Assembly: GCF_004006175.1 (NCBI RefSeq)
Contig: NZ_CP033219.1
Location: 1,550,001-1,614,000 of the forward strand
Origin: Parasedimentitalea marina
Lineage (GTDB): Bacteria; Pseudomonadota; Alphaproteobacteria; Rhodobacterales; Rhodobacteraceae
Length of the DNA stretch: 64,000 nt
Reading direction: 5' to 3'
Shown one piece after another: positions 27,468 to 36,658 of the stretch. Made by a program: the position numbers and the translations under genes. Position 1 is the stretch's first letter, and each line of letters opens with the position of its first letter. Under the pieces are notes generated by a model. The model searched no databases. It worked only from the letters and a program-made list of their open reading frames with translations, and had not been told where the DNA came from.

Positions 27468-28811
27468 TTAGCCTGCGTTACAAGTGCCCAGGGCACCGCC
27501 TGCAAACATCGGGTGATCGATCGGGTAAGTAACCTGAGCCGCCGGAGTAACTTCGACAACTTCAAGAAGGTCGAATTCCGAGGTTGGGTTTTCTTTACCG
27601 CGCACAACCAGCACGTCTTTGAAGCACTGGTGATCGCCGGCACGGTACAGTGTTTTACCGTTGCCCAGACCGTCGAACTCAAAGCCTTCGAGAGCTTCGG
27701 CAATGCCACATGGGTTGAAGGTACCTGCGCGTGAGGCAGCATCAGCATACAGCAGTGTCTGACAGTAAACGGTGTGCGCCGCCTGCGACGGTGGAAAACC
27801 GTATTTGGTGCCGAAGGATTTAACGAATGCCTTGGAAGCATCATCCTGCAGCGACCAGTGCCAGTTGGTGGAACCGTGGATGCCTTTAACGTTGGCACCA
27901 GCACCCTTGGCCATCAGACGCGAGTACAGTGGAACAACGATTTCGAACTGCTTGCCGTTGACGACTTTTTCACGCAGACCAAACTGAACAGCGTTGGTCA
28001 GCGAGTTCACCATGTTGCCGCCGTAGTGGTTCAGAACCAGAACATCGGCGCCCGAGTTCAGAACTGGAGCGATATAGGACGAGAAGTCGGTCGAGGCGAG
28101 CGGTGTGCGCACCTTGTTGACTGTGTTCCAGCCCATGGCTTCGGTTGCGGCTGCGATCGATTCTTCCTGCGTCCAGCCCCAAGTGTAGTCAGCTGTCAGG
28201 TGGTAAGCGTTACGGTCGGTGCCATAGAGGTTCTTAAGCACAGGCGCCAGCGCCGCAGCAGACATGTAACCGTTAAAGAAGTGACGGAAGCCGTTGGCTT
28301 TCTTGTCTTTACCGGTGGTGTCGTTCGAGTGGGTCAGGCCAGCCATGAAGATCACGCCAGCTTCCTGACACAGACCTTGAACAGCGATGGCAACACCCGA
28401 GCTTGAGCCGCCGGTGATCATAACTGCGCCGTCTTTTTCGATCATCGACTTGGCCGATGCCCGTGCAGCGTCAGATTTGGTCTGCGTGTCGCCAGTAACG
28501 AACTCGACCTTTTTGCCCAGAATACCATTGCCCTGCAGCTCGTTGGAGCTGAAGGTGTTCATCATGCCGCCATCGCCTTCACCGTTCAGGTGTTCGACGG
28601 CCAGCTGATAGGCGCGCAATTCGTCGGCGCCTTCGTCAGCGTAGGGGCCGGTTTGGGGTACGTTGAAGCCCAGCGTGACAGTGCTGCCAGTGGGTTCATT
28701 GGTATAAGCCGCGGCTGAAGACGCGGTGAAAATCGTCGGAAGTGCAACACCGGCACCGGCGATAGCACCGGTTTTCAGCATACCACGACGAGTAAATTTC
28801 GAATTGGACAT
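27468..28811 (-). CDS. ABC transporter substrate-binding protein (Liv/HAAT type)
   Basis: A 447-residue periplasmic binding protein. The N-terminus SKFTRRGMLKTGAIAGAG is a twin-arginine export signal, ending near SSAAAYTN. The type-I periplasmic fold follows, with TVTLGFNVPQTGPYADEG and GGSSSGVAIAVQGLCQEAG. GGAGG lies upstream of the ATG. It is the promoter-proximal gene of the importer and divergent from a ScfR-type regulator, which might control it. The ligand is unknown; amino acids, amides or short-chain acids are all possible. Confidence 0.87.
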   Translation of the reverse strand: MSNSKFTRRGMLKTGAIAGAGVALPTIFTASSAAAYTNEPTGSTVTLGFNVPQTGPYADEGADELRAYQLAVEHLNGEGDGGMMNTFSSNELQGNGILGKKVEFVTGDTQTKSDAARASAKSMIEKDGAVMITGGSSSGVAIAVQGLCQEAGVIFMAGLTHSNDTTGKDKKANGFRHFFNGYMSAAALAPVLKNLYGTDRNAYHLTADYTWGWTQEESIAAATEAMGWNTVNKVRTPLASTDFSSYIAPVLNSGADVLVLNHYGGNMVNSLTNAVQFGLREKVVNGKQFEIVVPLYSRLMAKGAGANVKGIHGSTNWHWSLQDDASKAFVKSFGTKYGFPPSQAAHTVYCQTLLYADAASRAGTFNPCGIAEALEGFEFDGLGNGKTLYRAGDHQCFKDVLVVRGKENPTSEFDLLEVVEVTPAAQVTYPIDHPMFAGGALGTCNAG

Positions 28812-28868
28812 AAAATCCTCCCTAATACGATAAACGCGTCATGGCTCCTCTAGTTCCACGATACGCAA

Positions 28869-28880
28869 GCACAATTGTGC
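28869..28880. promoter_or_regulatory. Candidate operator palindrome between importer and scfR-like gene
   Basis: GCACAATTGTGC is a perfect 12-base palindrome in the 228-base divergent region. A half-site GCACAAT recurs at 28955-28961. No regulator can be assigned from sequence; the adjacent ScfR-type protein is the obvious candidate. Confidence 0.4.
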
Positions 28881-29039
28881 AAAGACACTATGGGGCGGGT
28901 TTGTAAAATTTCGCAATAATCGCCTTGTTTTCTGAGATTATCGTGTAAATAAATGCACAATGGCCCGCGCATGTTGTAAAGTTTTTTATACTGCAGTGCA
29001 GAAAGTGGGTGAAAAGCATAACACTGAAAGGCCGTGATT

Positions 29040-30335
29040 ATGGCGCGTGATACCCTTACAGGCAGTCGAATCCGCGAACGCAGGCTGTTTCTTGACTTGC
29101 GGCAAGCAGCTTTGGCACGGCAGGTCGGCATTTCAGCCTCATACCTAAATCTGATCGAACACAATCGACGCAGAATTGGTGGTAAGCTTTTGGTTGATAT
29201 TGCCAAAGCCCTGGGCGTCGAGCCGTCGATGCTGACGGAAGGTGCCGAGGTGGCCCTGATCTCGGCACTGCGCGAGGCGGCTGCAGATTCGGGGAAACCG
29301 GTTGCCGAGTTGGATCATGCGGACGAGTTTGCCGGGCGGTTTCCGGGCTGGGCCGAAGTGCTGGCCGGTGAACATCGCCGGGTGGCCTCGTTAGAGCGGA
29401 CGGTGCAGGTGTTGTCGGACCGGCTAACCCACGACCCTGATCTTGCGGCCTCTTTACACGAAGTTCTGTCGACCGCGGCCGCTATTCGCTCGACCGCGTC
29501 GATTCTGGCTGAAACCGGCGAACTGGAGCAGGAATGGCGGGACCGGTTTCACCGAAACCTAAACGAAGACTCGCGGCGGTTGGCTGAAAGCAGCAAGTCC
29601 TTGGTGAACTTTCTGGATCAAAGCAACACCGGATCGGTCCGTCGGGGTGTACCTCAGGAAGAGGTGGAGGCGTTTTTCACCGCGTATGACTATCATTTTA
29701 GCGCGCTGGAGCAGGGCCAGGCGTCGCCCGAAGATCTAGTGAAAGGCGCGTCCGAATTGCAAAGTGATACCGCGCGCAGCACGGCCCTTGGCGCGCTGCA
29801 ACAATACCGGGCCGATGCCGAAAAGATGCCACTGGCAGAACTGGCACGGTCGTTGAGCCGTGGTTTTGACCCGGCAGGACTAGCGGCGGAATTCAACTGC
29901 GACCTGTCTCAGGTGTTGCGCCGTCTTGCTGCCTTGCCCGAAGACGTTCTGGGGCAGGCATCGGGGCTGGTGATCTGTGACGCATCTGGGGCGGTTTTGC
30001 TGCGCAAACCCATTGCCGGATTTGCATTACCCCGGTTCGGCGCATCCTGTCCGCTGTGGCCGCTCTACGCGGCGCTTGCGCGGCCTATGGTCCCGGTGCG
30101 GCGGCAGGTGGTCCAACATGGGCGTCATGCAGTGGGATTTGAGTGTTTGGCGGTTGCCTGGCCCCAGACGCCGCCTGATTTTGACCGCGACCCGGTATAT
30201 CGTGCGGTGATGTTGATCTTGCCACTGGCAGAGCTTCCTGCGACGCCATTGGCCGTAGGATCCAGTTGTCGGGTCTGCGCGGGTCAGGATTGTGCAGCGC
30301 GACGCGAACCCTCTATTTTGGATGAAGAGTTTTGA
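29040..30335 (+). CDS. XRE-family short-chain fatty acyl regulator (ScfR/PrpC-type)
   Basis: A 431-residue regulator. An XRE helix-turn-helix covers about residues 8-65 (LDLRQAALARQVGISASYLN and the LIEHNRRRIGG recognition end). A long ligand-binding region follows, and the C-terminus carries the cysteine motif CRVCAGQDCAARREPSI typical of the ScfR/DUF2083 family, whose members (RamB, MccR relatives) control acetate, propionate and glyoxylate metabolism. AAAGG lies eight bases before the ATG at 29040; a GTG at 29034 is too close. It stands beside a symporter-kinase gene and an importer, consistent with control of acyl or acetate use. Confidence 0.85.
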   Translation: MARDTLTGSRIRERRLFLDLRQAALARQVGISASYLNLIEHNRRRIGGKLLVDIAKALGVEPSMLTEGAEVALISALREAAADSGKPVAELDHADEFAGRFPGWAEVLAGEHRRVASLERTVQVLSDRLTHDPDLAASLHEVLSTAAAIRSTASILAETGELEQEWRDRFHRNLNEDSRRLAESSKSLVNFLDQSNTGSVRRGVPQEEVEAFFTAYDYHFSALEQGQASPEDLVKGASELQSDTARSTALGALQQYRADAEKMPLAELARSLSRGFDPAGLAAEFNCDLSQVLRRLAALPEDVLGQASGLVICDASGAVLLRKPIAGFALPRFGASCPLWPLYAALARPMVPVRRQVVQHGRHAVGFECLAVAWPQTPPDFDRDPVYRAVMLILPLAELPATPLAVGSSCRVCAGQDCAARREPSILDEEF

Positions 30336-30431
30336 CAGTTCTGGTTGCGCAGGTCTAATCTGCACAGGATTTGGGGATATGGCGCTGGGTCCTGAGGGGC
30401 CGGGAGGCAGCGTTTGGAAGGGGATTTGAAC

Positions 30432-30812
30432 ATGGGCCGACACGTCGTTTTGGTCGAGGATGAGCCTAATATCATTGAGGCGATCCGGTTTTTGCTGACC
30501 AGGGAAGGCTGGACTGTCGAAGCCCACGCGGACGGCAGTGATGCGGTCGAGGTGATCAAGGCGGCGAATCCCGATCTGGTGATTCTGGACCTGATGCTGC
30601 CCGGAAAAAGCGGCATGGAGATCATTAAGGATCTCCGGGACGAGGAGGCCTTGCGCAATCTGCCGGTGCTGATGCTGACCGCACGGGGGCAGGCGCGGGA
30701 CCGGGATATGGCTGAAAAGGCCGGGGTCAGCCGCTTTATGACAAAACCATTTTCCAACACCGAAGTTTTGGCCGCGGTGCGGGATCTGCACGCGCAGGCC
30801 AATCAGGGATGA
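30432..30812 (+). CDS. Stand-alone response-regulator receiver domain
   Basis: A 126-residue single receiver domain with the acidic pocket VEDEPN (E9, D10), phospho-acceptor D53 in ILDLMLPGKSG, and the conserved Lys in FMTKPFS. No DNA-binding output domain is present. AAGGGG eight bases upstream selects the ATG at 30432. It overlaps the next gene as ATGA, tying it to the two-TM protein and the symporter-kinase. It is the obvious phospho-partner of that kinase; how it passes the signal on is unknown. Confidence 0.88.
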   Translation: MGRHVVLVEDEPNIIEAIRFLLTREGWTVEAHADGSDAVEVIKAANPDLVILDLMLPGKSGMEIIKDLRDEEALRNLPVLMLTARGQARDRDMAEKAGVSRFMTKPFSNTEVLAAVRDLHAQANQG

Positions 30813-31144
30813 GCCATACGGGCGACGACGAGGAGAACGGTCGCCAGACGGCAGCGGTATTTGTTGAGCGCAAGACCTATCGGCACCGACAGCTGATGGA
30901 TATTGCCCGGTTGCTACCCATTATTGGGGCGCTGCTGTTTTGTGTGCCTCTGATGTGGCCTAATCCTGATCCCTATCCTGCACCGGATACAGCAGGGGGC
31001 ATGGCGATGTCCGAGGCGATCACCTATATGTTTGTGGTCTGGACCCTATTGATCCTGGCCAGTCTGGCCTTTGGTGTCGCGGTGCGTCGCTGGGCAGAAA
31101 ACTGGACTGAGGGCACAGATCAACCCGGTGAGGAGGCCCCTTAA
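30809..31144 (+). CDS. Small two-TM membrane protein in the symporter-kinase operon
   Basis: A 111-residue protein with a polar N-terminus and two hydrophobic helices (ARLLPIIGALLFCVPLMW and MFVVWTLLILASLAFGVAV), then an acidic tail. It overlaps the receiver gene (ATGA) and the symporter-kinase gene (TAATG). I do not recognise the family. The position suggests an accessory subunit of the sensor, as small DUF485-type proteins accompany ActP-type symporters. Confidence 0.7.
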   Translation: MSHTGDDEENGRQTAAVFVERKTYRHRQLMDIARLLPIIGALLFCVPLMWPNPDPYPAPDTAGGMAMSEAITYMFVVWTLLILASLAFGVAVRRWAENWTEGTDQPGEEAP

Positions 31145-33822
31145 TGGCCTCTTTGAATGTGCTTGTCGTTATTTGCATGGCCTATGTCACGCTGTTGTTT
31201 CTGGTGGCATTTGTGGCCGACCGCAATGCCAGTCGGGGCCACCAAGCGGGTTGGCTTCGATCACCGCTGATTTATACGCTTTCCTTGTCAATCTATTGTA
31301 CTGCCTGGACTTTTTACGGTGCGGTTGGATATGCGGCGCGGTCTGGATTGGAATTTATCACCATCTATCTGGGGCCGACTCTGGTGATGATCGGATGGTG
31401 GTGGGGCCTGCGCAAACTGGTGCGGATTGGCCGCAGCCAGCGGGTCACCTCGATCGCGGATCTTATCTCGGCACGTTATGGGAAATCCAATACTCTGGCG
31501 ATCTGCGTGACCATTCTGGCAGTGATAGGGGTGACACCTTATATAGCGCTTCAGTTGCAGTCGATCACCCTGTCGTTCGCGACCTTTGCCGAGGCCGATC
31601 CGGCGCGCCAGTTGAACGAAACCACAACGGTGTTTTGGGTCGCTGCCGGGCTGGCGATGTTTGCGATCCTGTTCGGCACCCGCAATCTGAACGCAAACGA
31701 GCGTCATCACGGGGTGGTGACAGCCGTCGCGGTGGAGGCGGTGGTCAAACTGCTTGCGTTGCTGGCAGTGGGTATATTTGTGGTTTGGGGGCTGTCTGAC
31801 GGGGTCAGCGATACTATGGCGCGCATTGATGCCTCGCCGATTGGTCAATGGCAGGTTCGTGGTGATCGCTGGGCCACAATAACATTTCTGGCGGCGGCGG
31901 CCTTTGTCTGCCTGCCCCGGATGTTTCAGGTGATGGTGGTCGAAAACGAGGATGAGCGGCATCTGCGCACCGCGGCCTGGGCCTTTCCGTTGTATCTGCT
32001 GCTGATGAGCCTTTTTGTGGTGCCAATTGCCGCCATCGGCTTGGAACTGCTGCCAATGGGGTCAAACCCGGATCTGTTTGTGCTGACCCTGCCGCTGAGC
32101 CAGGGGCGCGATGGGCTTGCGGTATTGGCCTTTCTGGGTGGTTTTTCCTCGGCTACTTCGATGGTGATTGTCGCGGCAATGGCCCTGTCGACGATGGTGT
32201 CGAACCATATCGTGATGCCAATCTGGTTGCGAATGCAGGGCGGTGGAGCCTCGGTTTCAGGGGACGTTCGCGATGTTGTCCTGCTGTCACGCCGGGTGTC
32301 TATCGCCGCGATTATCGGGCTTGGGTATTTCTATTACAGGTTCTCCGGACAGGGCGCGGCACTGGCTGCTATTGGCTTGATTTCCTTTGCTGGCATTGCC
32401 CAGATCCTGCCCGCCCTGGTCGGTGGCTTGTTCTGGCGTGGCGCTACCAGATCAGGGGCCTTGGCAGGACTGACAGTGGGCTTTGTGTTATGGCTGTTCA
32501 CCATGCTTTTACCCGCCTTAGGCGGGGGGCTGCTGCCGGACACGGTTCTGAGCAACGGCGTTTTTGGCCTGTCATGGCTGCGACCACAGGCCCTGTTCGG
32601 CATCGAGGGGCTGGATCCGACCGTGCATGCGGTGATGTGGTCGATGACGCTGAACACTGCGGCGTTTTGCATTGTGTCGCTGGCCACATTTCCCAGTCCG
32701 ATGGAACGGCTGCAAGGCGCCCAGTTTGTGAATGTTTTTGATCATTCAGTCGGGCCGCGCAGTTGGACCGGTCAGGTGGCCCAAAGTGAGGACCTGATGG
32801 TGATGTCCCAGCGTATCCTTGGGGCGGGTGAGGCGCAGGCTTTTTTCCAAAAGGAGGCGGCCCGGCAGGGAACACACAGTGATTTTCCGGAACCAACCCC
32901 GGCGTTCCTGGAACGGCTAGAGCGAGAGCTAAGCGGCTCGGTTGGCACCGCAGCCGCGCATGCGATGGTTGGGCAGATTGCAGGTGGATCGTCCGTCTCA
33001 GTGGAGGATTTGCTGGCTGTGGCCGATGAAACGGCACAGATGCTGGAATATTCGAGCCAGCTGGAATCCCAATCGACCGAATTGGCACGTACCGCCCGGC
33101 AACTGCGTGAAACAAATGAGAAATTAACGCAGATTTCACAACAGAAAGATGCATTCTTAAGTCAGGTGAGCCACGAATTACGCACTCCGATGACCTCTAT
33201 CCGCGCGTTTTCGGAAATCTTGCGCGATGCGGATGGGCGGAGCGACACAGATAATATACGCTACGCCAGCATCATTCATGATGAGGCCCTGCGGTTGACC
33301 CGATTGCTGAATGACCTGTTGGATCTCAGTGTGCTGGAAAGTGGCCAAGTGAGCCTGAATATGACGGTCGGGAATTTGGCCGATGTTTTGGATCATGCTG
33401 TGTCGACTGCGCTGACCGGATCCGAGCAACCGTTGAAGGTGCTGCGCCATACCACAAGCGAAACAGTGCGAATTTCATCGGATCTGGACCGGCTGGCGCA
33501 GGTTTTTATCAACCTGATTGCGAATGCACAAAAATATTGCGATGCAGAGGTTCCGGAAATTCGTATCGAAGTGTCCACCAAACGAGGGCGGTTGCGGATC
33601 GATTTTCTGGATAACGGCGATGGAATTCCGGCGGCCTCGCAGCAACTTATTTTTGAGAAATTCTCAAGGGTTAGCCCTGAGAAAGCGGGCGGTGCGGGCC
33701 TTGGCTTGGCGATTTGTCGCGAGATCATGCAGCGGCTGGGTGGAGATGTGCAATATCTGCACGGACATCCAGGCGGGGCGTTCCGGGTTTCTTTGCCTTT
33801 GAGTGCGGAAATGGCTGCATAA
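31144..33822 (+). CDS. Sodium/solute symporter - histidine kinase fusion (CrbS-like)
   Basis: An 892-residue membrane sensor. The first ~550 residues are a sodium:solute-symporter-like domain with about 13 helices (SIYCTAWTFYGAVGYAARSG, VTPYIALQLQSI). A linker with coiled-coil character leads to a histidine-kinase core: phospho-acceptor H677 in SQVSHELRTP, N-box NLIANAQKY and G-boxes DNGDGIP and GAGLGLAI. The architecture matches CrbS, which with CrbR controls acs and acetate use in Vibrio and Pseudomonas; this version is shorter and seems to lack a PAS domain. Cognate receiver two genes upstream. Confidence 0.87.
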   Translation: MASLNVLVVICMAYVTLLFLVAFVADRNASRGHQAGWLRSPLIYTLSLSIYCTAWTFYGAVGYAARSGLEFITIYLGPTLVMIGWWWGLRKLVRIGRSQRVTSIADLISARYGKSNTLAICVTILAVIGVTPYIALQLQSITLSFATFAEADPARQLNETTTVFWVAAGLAMFAILFGTRNLNANERHHGVVTAVAVEAVVKLLALLAVGIFVVWGLSDGVSDTMARIDASPIGQWQVRGDRWATITFLAAAAFVCLPRMFQVMVVENEDERHLRTAAWAFPLYLLLMSLFVVPIAAIGLELLPMGSNPDLFVLTLPLSQGRDGLAVLAFLGGFSSATSMVIVAAMALSTMVSNHIVMPIWLRMQGGGASVSGDVRDVVLLSRRVSIAAIIGLGYFYYRFSGQGAALAAIGLISFAGIAQILPALVGGLFWRGATRSGALAGLTVGFVLWLFTMLLPALGGGLLPDTVLSNGVFGLSWLRPQALFGIEGLDPTVHAVMWSMTLNTAAFCIVSLATFPSPMERLQGAQFVNVFDHSVGPRSWTGQVAQSEDLMVMSQRILGAGEAQAFFQKEAARQGTHSDFPEPTPAFLERLERELSGSVGTAAAHAMVGQIAGGSSVSVEDLLAVADETAQMLEYSSQLESQSTELARTARQLRETNEKLTQISQQKDAFLSQVSHELRTPMTSIRAFSEILRDADGRSDTDNIRYASIIHDEALRLTRLLNDLLDLSVLESGQVSLNMTVGNLADVLDHAVSTALTGSEQPLKVLRHTTSETVRISSDLDRLAQVFINLIANAQKYCDAEVPEIRIEVSTKRGRLRIDFLDNGDGIPAASQQLIFEKFSRVSPEKAGGAGLGLAICREIMQRLGGDVQYLHGHPGGAFRVSLPLSAEMAA

Positions 33823-33904
33823 AAGTCTGCTTATAAAGACTATGGTAACCAACTCTGGGCTAAAAGATATCCAAAGGGGCGCAGAAGGTGCAGGTTGGGA
33901 GCCT

Positions 33905-35200
33905 ATGTCAGAAACAGTAACAGCAAAAACAGCAGAAGGTAGCGCAGGGGTTCTTGCGCGTAAACTTGCTGCTGCGCGCGAGGGGGCCGGAGGTATCTCC
34001 AACTCGGCCACTCTCAAGGTGCTGCGCCGGTCGCTGGCGCGGGCTGCTGCTGACCTGTGCGAACTGCCGCTTGCTGTTATTGCCGCCCGACAGTTGAATA
34101 GTATTCCCGAAGATCTGGGCCGGTATCTTTCTGATGAAAAACTGCTTGTGGTGCTGGACGGTCCGAATGGTCGCATTGGTGCCGCGTCATTGGATGCGCC
34201 GACCGTAACCGCGCTTATTCAGCAGCAGACGATGGGGCAGGTGATGGGAAAGGCGCCCACCGAACGTCACTATACGTCGACCGATGCCGCCATGACTGCC
34301 GACTTTATCGACCGGACATTTGCCAAGGCTGTGTCAATGCTGAACGGGCAGGCTGATCTCAATCTGTTTGAAGGATTCCGATTCGGCGCCCGAATTGAAG
34401 ATGTGCGCAGTCTGCTTCTGGGGCTCGAAAGTGAAGACTACCGTGTTATTGAGCTGACATTGGACCTGTCCAGTGGTGCGATGCAGGGATCTATTACCCT
34501 GATCCTTCCCGAACCAACTTTGGCCGATCTGGGTCAGGATGGTATAGATGGGTTGGATTATGGGCCGTCCTTGGGAAACGGTATGGGCTCGATGAGGGTC
34601 GAGCTATCTGCAGTATTGTGCAAGATGCAGGTGCCAATCAGTAAATTTTCGTCGCTTCAAATTGGTGACGTTTTGCAACTGGATCAGGCATTTTTATATG
34701 AAACTGATCTGGTTTCTATCAGTGGCCAGAGCATTTCAGGTGGCCGGTTGGGGCAAATCAACGGCGCGCGCGCTGTTCGTTTGAGCGACGCAAATGCGGT
34801 GCCTGCCAGCGGCGCGGCCGATGGTATTGCCTTCACCTCCGAAGGAGGCCCGGAAATGACGATGGATCATAACCCTGAGCAACAGGGTATGGGGTTGGGC
34901 ATTGCTGCGCAGACATTGCAAGACCCAATGGACGAATTTGGTGCTGGGCCAATGGCTGATATGGGCGATCTACCGATGGCCGACATTGGCGATTTACCTA
35001 TGACTGGTATGGGCGATCTGCCGATGGCTGACATGGTTGATTTGCCGATGGCTGACATGGTTGATTTGCCGATGGCCGGAATGGGCGATGACATGCCCGC
35101 ATTATTGGGTGCCAATGCAATGAGCGACCTGGGCGAATTCGACCAAAATGAAGCGCTGGCCGAAATCTCAGAGTTGGCGGGTCTGCCCAATTCAGCCTGA
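33905..35200 (+). CDS. FliM/FliN-family flagellar motor switch-like protein with octapeptide tail
   Basis: A 431-residue protein resembling the FliM/FliN family. The middle region (YTSTDAAMTADFIDRTFAKA) looks FliM-like, and residues about 235-300 form a SpoA/surface-presentation domain (LCKMQVPISKFSSLQIGDVLQ and LGQINGARAVRL). A Met/Asp/Gly/Pro-rich tail contains tandem repeats of MADMGDLP-type octapeptides. The start at 33905 has a poorly spaced GGGAG; the frame is open to 33803, overlapping the kinase gene. It lies away from any flagellar cluster here, so a C-ring role is inference. Confidence 0.75.
   Translation: MSETVTAKTAEGSAGVLARKLAAAREGAGGISNSATLKVLRRSLARAAADLCELPLAVIAARQLNSIPEDLGRYLSDEKLLVVLDGPNGRIGAASLDAPTVTALIQQQTMGQVMGKAPTERHYTSTDAAMTADFIDRTFAKAVSMLNGQADLNLFEGFRFGARIEDVRSLLLGLESEDYRVIELTLDLSSGAMQGSITLILPEPTLADLGQDGIDGLDYGPSLGNGMGSMRVELSAVLCKMQVPISKFSSLQIGDVLQLDQAFLYETDLVSISGQSISGGRLGQINGARAVRLSDANAVPASGAADGIAFTSEGGPEMTMDHNPEQQGMGLGIAAQTLQDPMDEFGAGPMADMGDLPMADIGDLPMTGMGDLPMADMVDLPMADMVDLPMAGMGDDMPALLGANAMSDLGEFDQNEALAEISELAGLPNSA
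34952..35071 (+). repeat. 24-base tandem repeat encoding MADMGDLP octapeptides
   Basis: Five consecutive 24-base units, each encoding a variant of M-A-D-M-G-D-L-P, plus a partial sixth to about 35095. Units 4 and 5 (35024-35047 and 35048-35071) are identical at DNA level, suggesting recent slippage. Confidence 0.8.
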
Positions 35201-35278
35201 CATCAGTCTTCAATGTGAAGACACACAAAAGACGCCCGACTAGAAGACGGACGTGTTCGTTTGCGTGTTGAAATGTGT

Positions 35279-35707
35279 TCAGCTTTTGTTTGTCAGCTGT
35301 TCCAGCGCCGGACGTAGATTGTCCAGTTGATAGCCGGCAGCTGCCGTTTTGCTTAGGATAGAATCGGGAGTCATTTCACCTGCATGACCCAAGGCCCAAA
35401 CAACGGAGCAGCGGGTGCCGGACGCGCAATAAGCTAGCACTGGTCCGTCACAGATCTCAGCCAGCTCTCGTTGCCGGGCAACATTTTCCGCAGTCATAGT
35501 CTGATGTGTCAGTGGCAGTTCCTCGAACCGCAAGCCAGCAGATTCGGCGGCGATGCGAATAGCATTTGCTTGATGACTGGGCGGCACCTCGGCGTCGGGG
35601 CGGTTACAGATGACTGCTTTGAAACCGGCCTCAGCCAGAGATTGAAGGTCCTCAGCCGAGATTTGCGGTGAGACGAAGTAGCGGGGGGTTATACAGCGTG
35701 GATCCAT
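35279..35707 (-). CDS. TIGR01244/DUF442-type sulfur transferase or phosphatase-like protein
   Basis: A 142-residue protein of the DUF442 family, a dual-specificity-phosphatase fold often fused or adjacent to persulfide dioxygenases (the Blh protein of the bigR operon). The catalytic P-loop-like motif is YCASGTRCS. GAGG precedes the ATG at 35707 (MDPRCITPRYFVS); the frame extends to 35779 over the next gene. It is the last gene of the sulfur operon. Confidence 0.82.
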   Translation of the reverse strand: MDPRCITPRYFVSPQISAEDLQSLAEAGFKAVICNRPDAEVPPSHQANAIRIAAESAGLRFEELPLTHQTMTAENVARQRELAEICDGPVLAYCASGTRCSVVWALGHAGEMTPDSILSKTAAAGYQLDNLRPALEQLTNKS

Positions 35708-35717
35708 ACCTGCCTCT

Positions 35718-36149
35718 TTACGCTTTTGTCGCCAGCCGGTCCAGTTGTAGGCCAAATTTAGGTGCAGCCGCCATGCCAATTAGCATCGCCATCAAAAACA
35801 ACACACCGCCCCAGCCATTATAGGTGATCGAGGCGATGACCGGACCTGGGCACAGTCCCACCAGCCCCCATCCGACGCCGAACATCGCTGACCCGACAAT
35901 AAGTCGAGGGTCCAGTTCAGGTTGAGATGCTGTCGGGAAATGGCCGCCCGCCAGTGGTTTGCGGCCCTCAGTCAGGCGCCAGGCAACAGCCATGGGAAGG
36001 ATCGCGCCGCCCATCACAAAGGCCAGTGTCGGATCCCAGGCGCCAAACACATCCAGCCAGCCCTGAACCTTTGTGGTGTCAGTCATACCTGAAAGGAAAA
36101 GTCCGGTGCCAAACAGGCCACCTGCCAGAAAAGAATAGAATAGACGCAT
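35718..36149 (-). CDS. YeeE/YedE-family sulfur-transport half protein (second)
   Basis: A 143-residue membrane protein with about four helices and the YeeE/YedE motif GLVGLCPGPVIAS carrying a conserved cysteine. Fused YeeE proteins such as TsuA import thiosulfate; here the transporter is split in two genes. The ATG at 36149 overlaps the stop of the first half as TAATG, so the long upstream extension of the frame is spurious. Confidence 0.85.
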   Translation of the reverse strand: MRLFYSFLAGGLFGTGLFLSGMTDTTKVQGWLDVFGAWDPTLAFVMGGAILPMAVAWRLTEGRKPLAGGHFPTASQPELDPRLIVGSAMFGVGWGLVGLCPGPVIASITYNGWGGVLFLMAMLIGMAAAPKFGLQLDRLATKA

Positions 36150-36577
36150 TAGATTAGTCCCAACCCGTGCCGGAAAACGACCAGTGTCATCCCCCCTGCA
36201 AGTATGTAGAAAACGGTGGCCACAATACCGCGCAGAGAGAGCCTTGATATTCCGCAGACCCCGTGACCGGAGGTGCAGCCACTGGCGATGCGGGTTCCGA
36301 TCCCGACCAGAAGGCCGGCGGATATGATGGTGATTATATTGCCAGTCATATGGGTGCTGACCGGTGCCGATGACAGTGATTGTAGCAGCAGGGGCAGCAG
36401 CACAACGCCGGCAAGGAACACTAGCTTCTCGAGAGCCGTTTTCCGAGCGGTGCCATCCACCAATCCGCCGATAATGCCACTGGCCCCCATGACGCGGCCG
36501 TTGCCTAACAGATAGACAGCGCCGCCTAACCCAATAAGCCCACCGCCGACAAGGCCCCAGAGCCAATCCGTTTCCAT
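36149..36577 (-). CDS. YeeE/YedE-family sulfur-transport half protein (first)
   Basis: A 142-residue membrane protein with about four helices and the signature SGCTSGHGVCGISR, whose cysteines are conserved in thiosulfate-uptake proteins of the YeeE family. AGGG eight bases before the ATG at 36577 sets the start; a TTG at 36595 is in frame. It is translationally coupled to the second half and follows the metallo-hydrolase gene. Confidence 0.87.
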   Translation of the reverse strand: METDWLWGLVGGGLIGLGGAVYLLGNGRVMGASGIIGGLVDGTARKTALEKLVFLAGVVLLPLLLQSLSSAPVSTHMTGNIITIISAGLLVGIGTRIASGCTSGHGVCGISRLSLRGIVATVFYILAGGMTLVVFRHGLGLI

Positions 36578-36658
36578 ATTGAAATCCCTTTGCAATAAGC
36601 CCGGTGCAGATGCCGTTCGGACAATAGTTTCGGTCAGCGAGTGATGCCCATTTGGGGA

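Noticed and set aside
36150..36566. Upstream extension of the second YeeE/YedE frame
   Set aside because: It lies entirely over the first YeeE gene in another frame; the TAATG overlap at 36149 gives a proper start.
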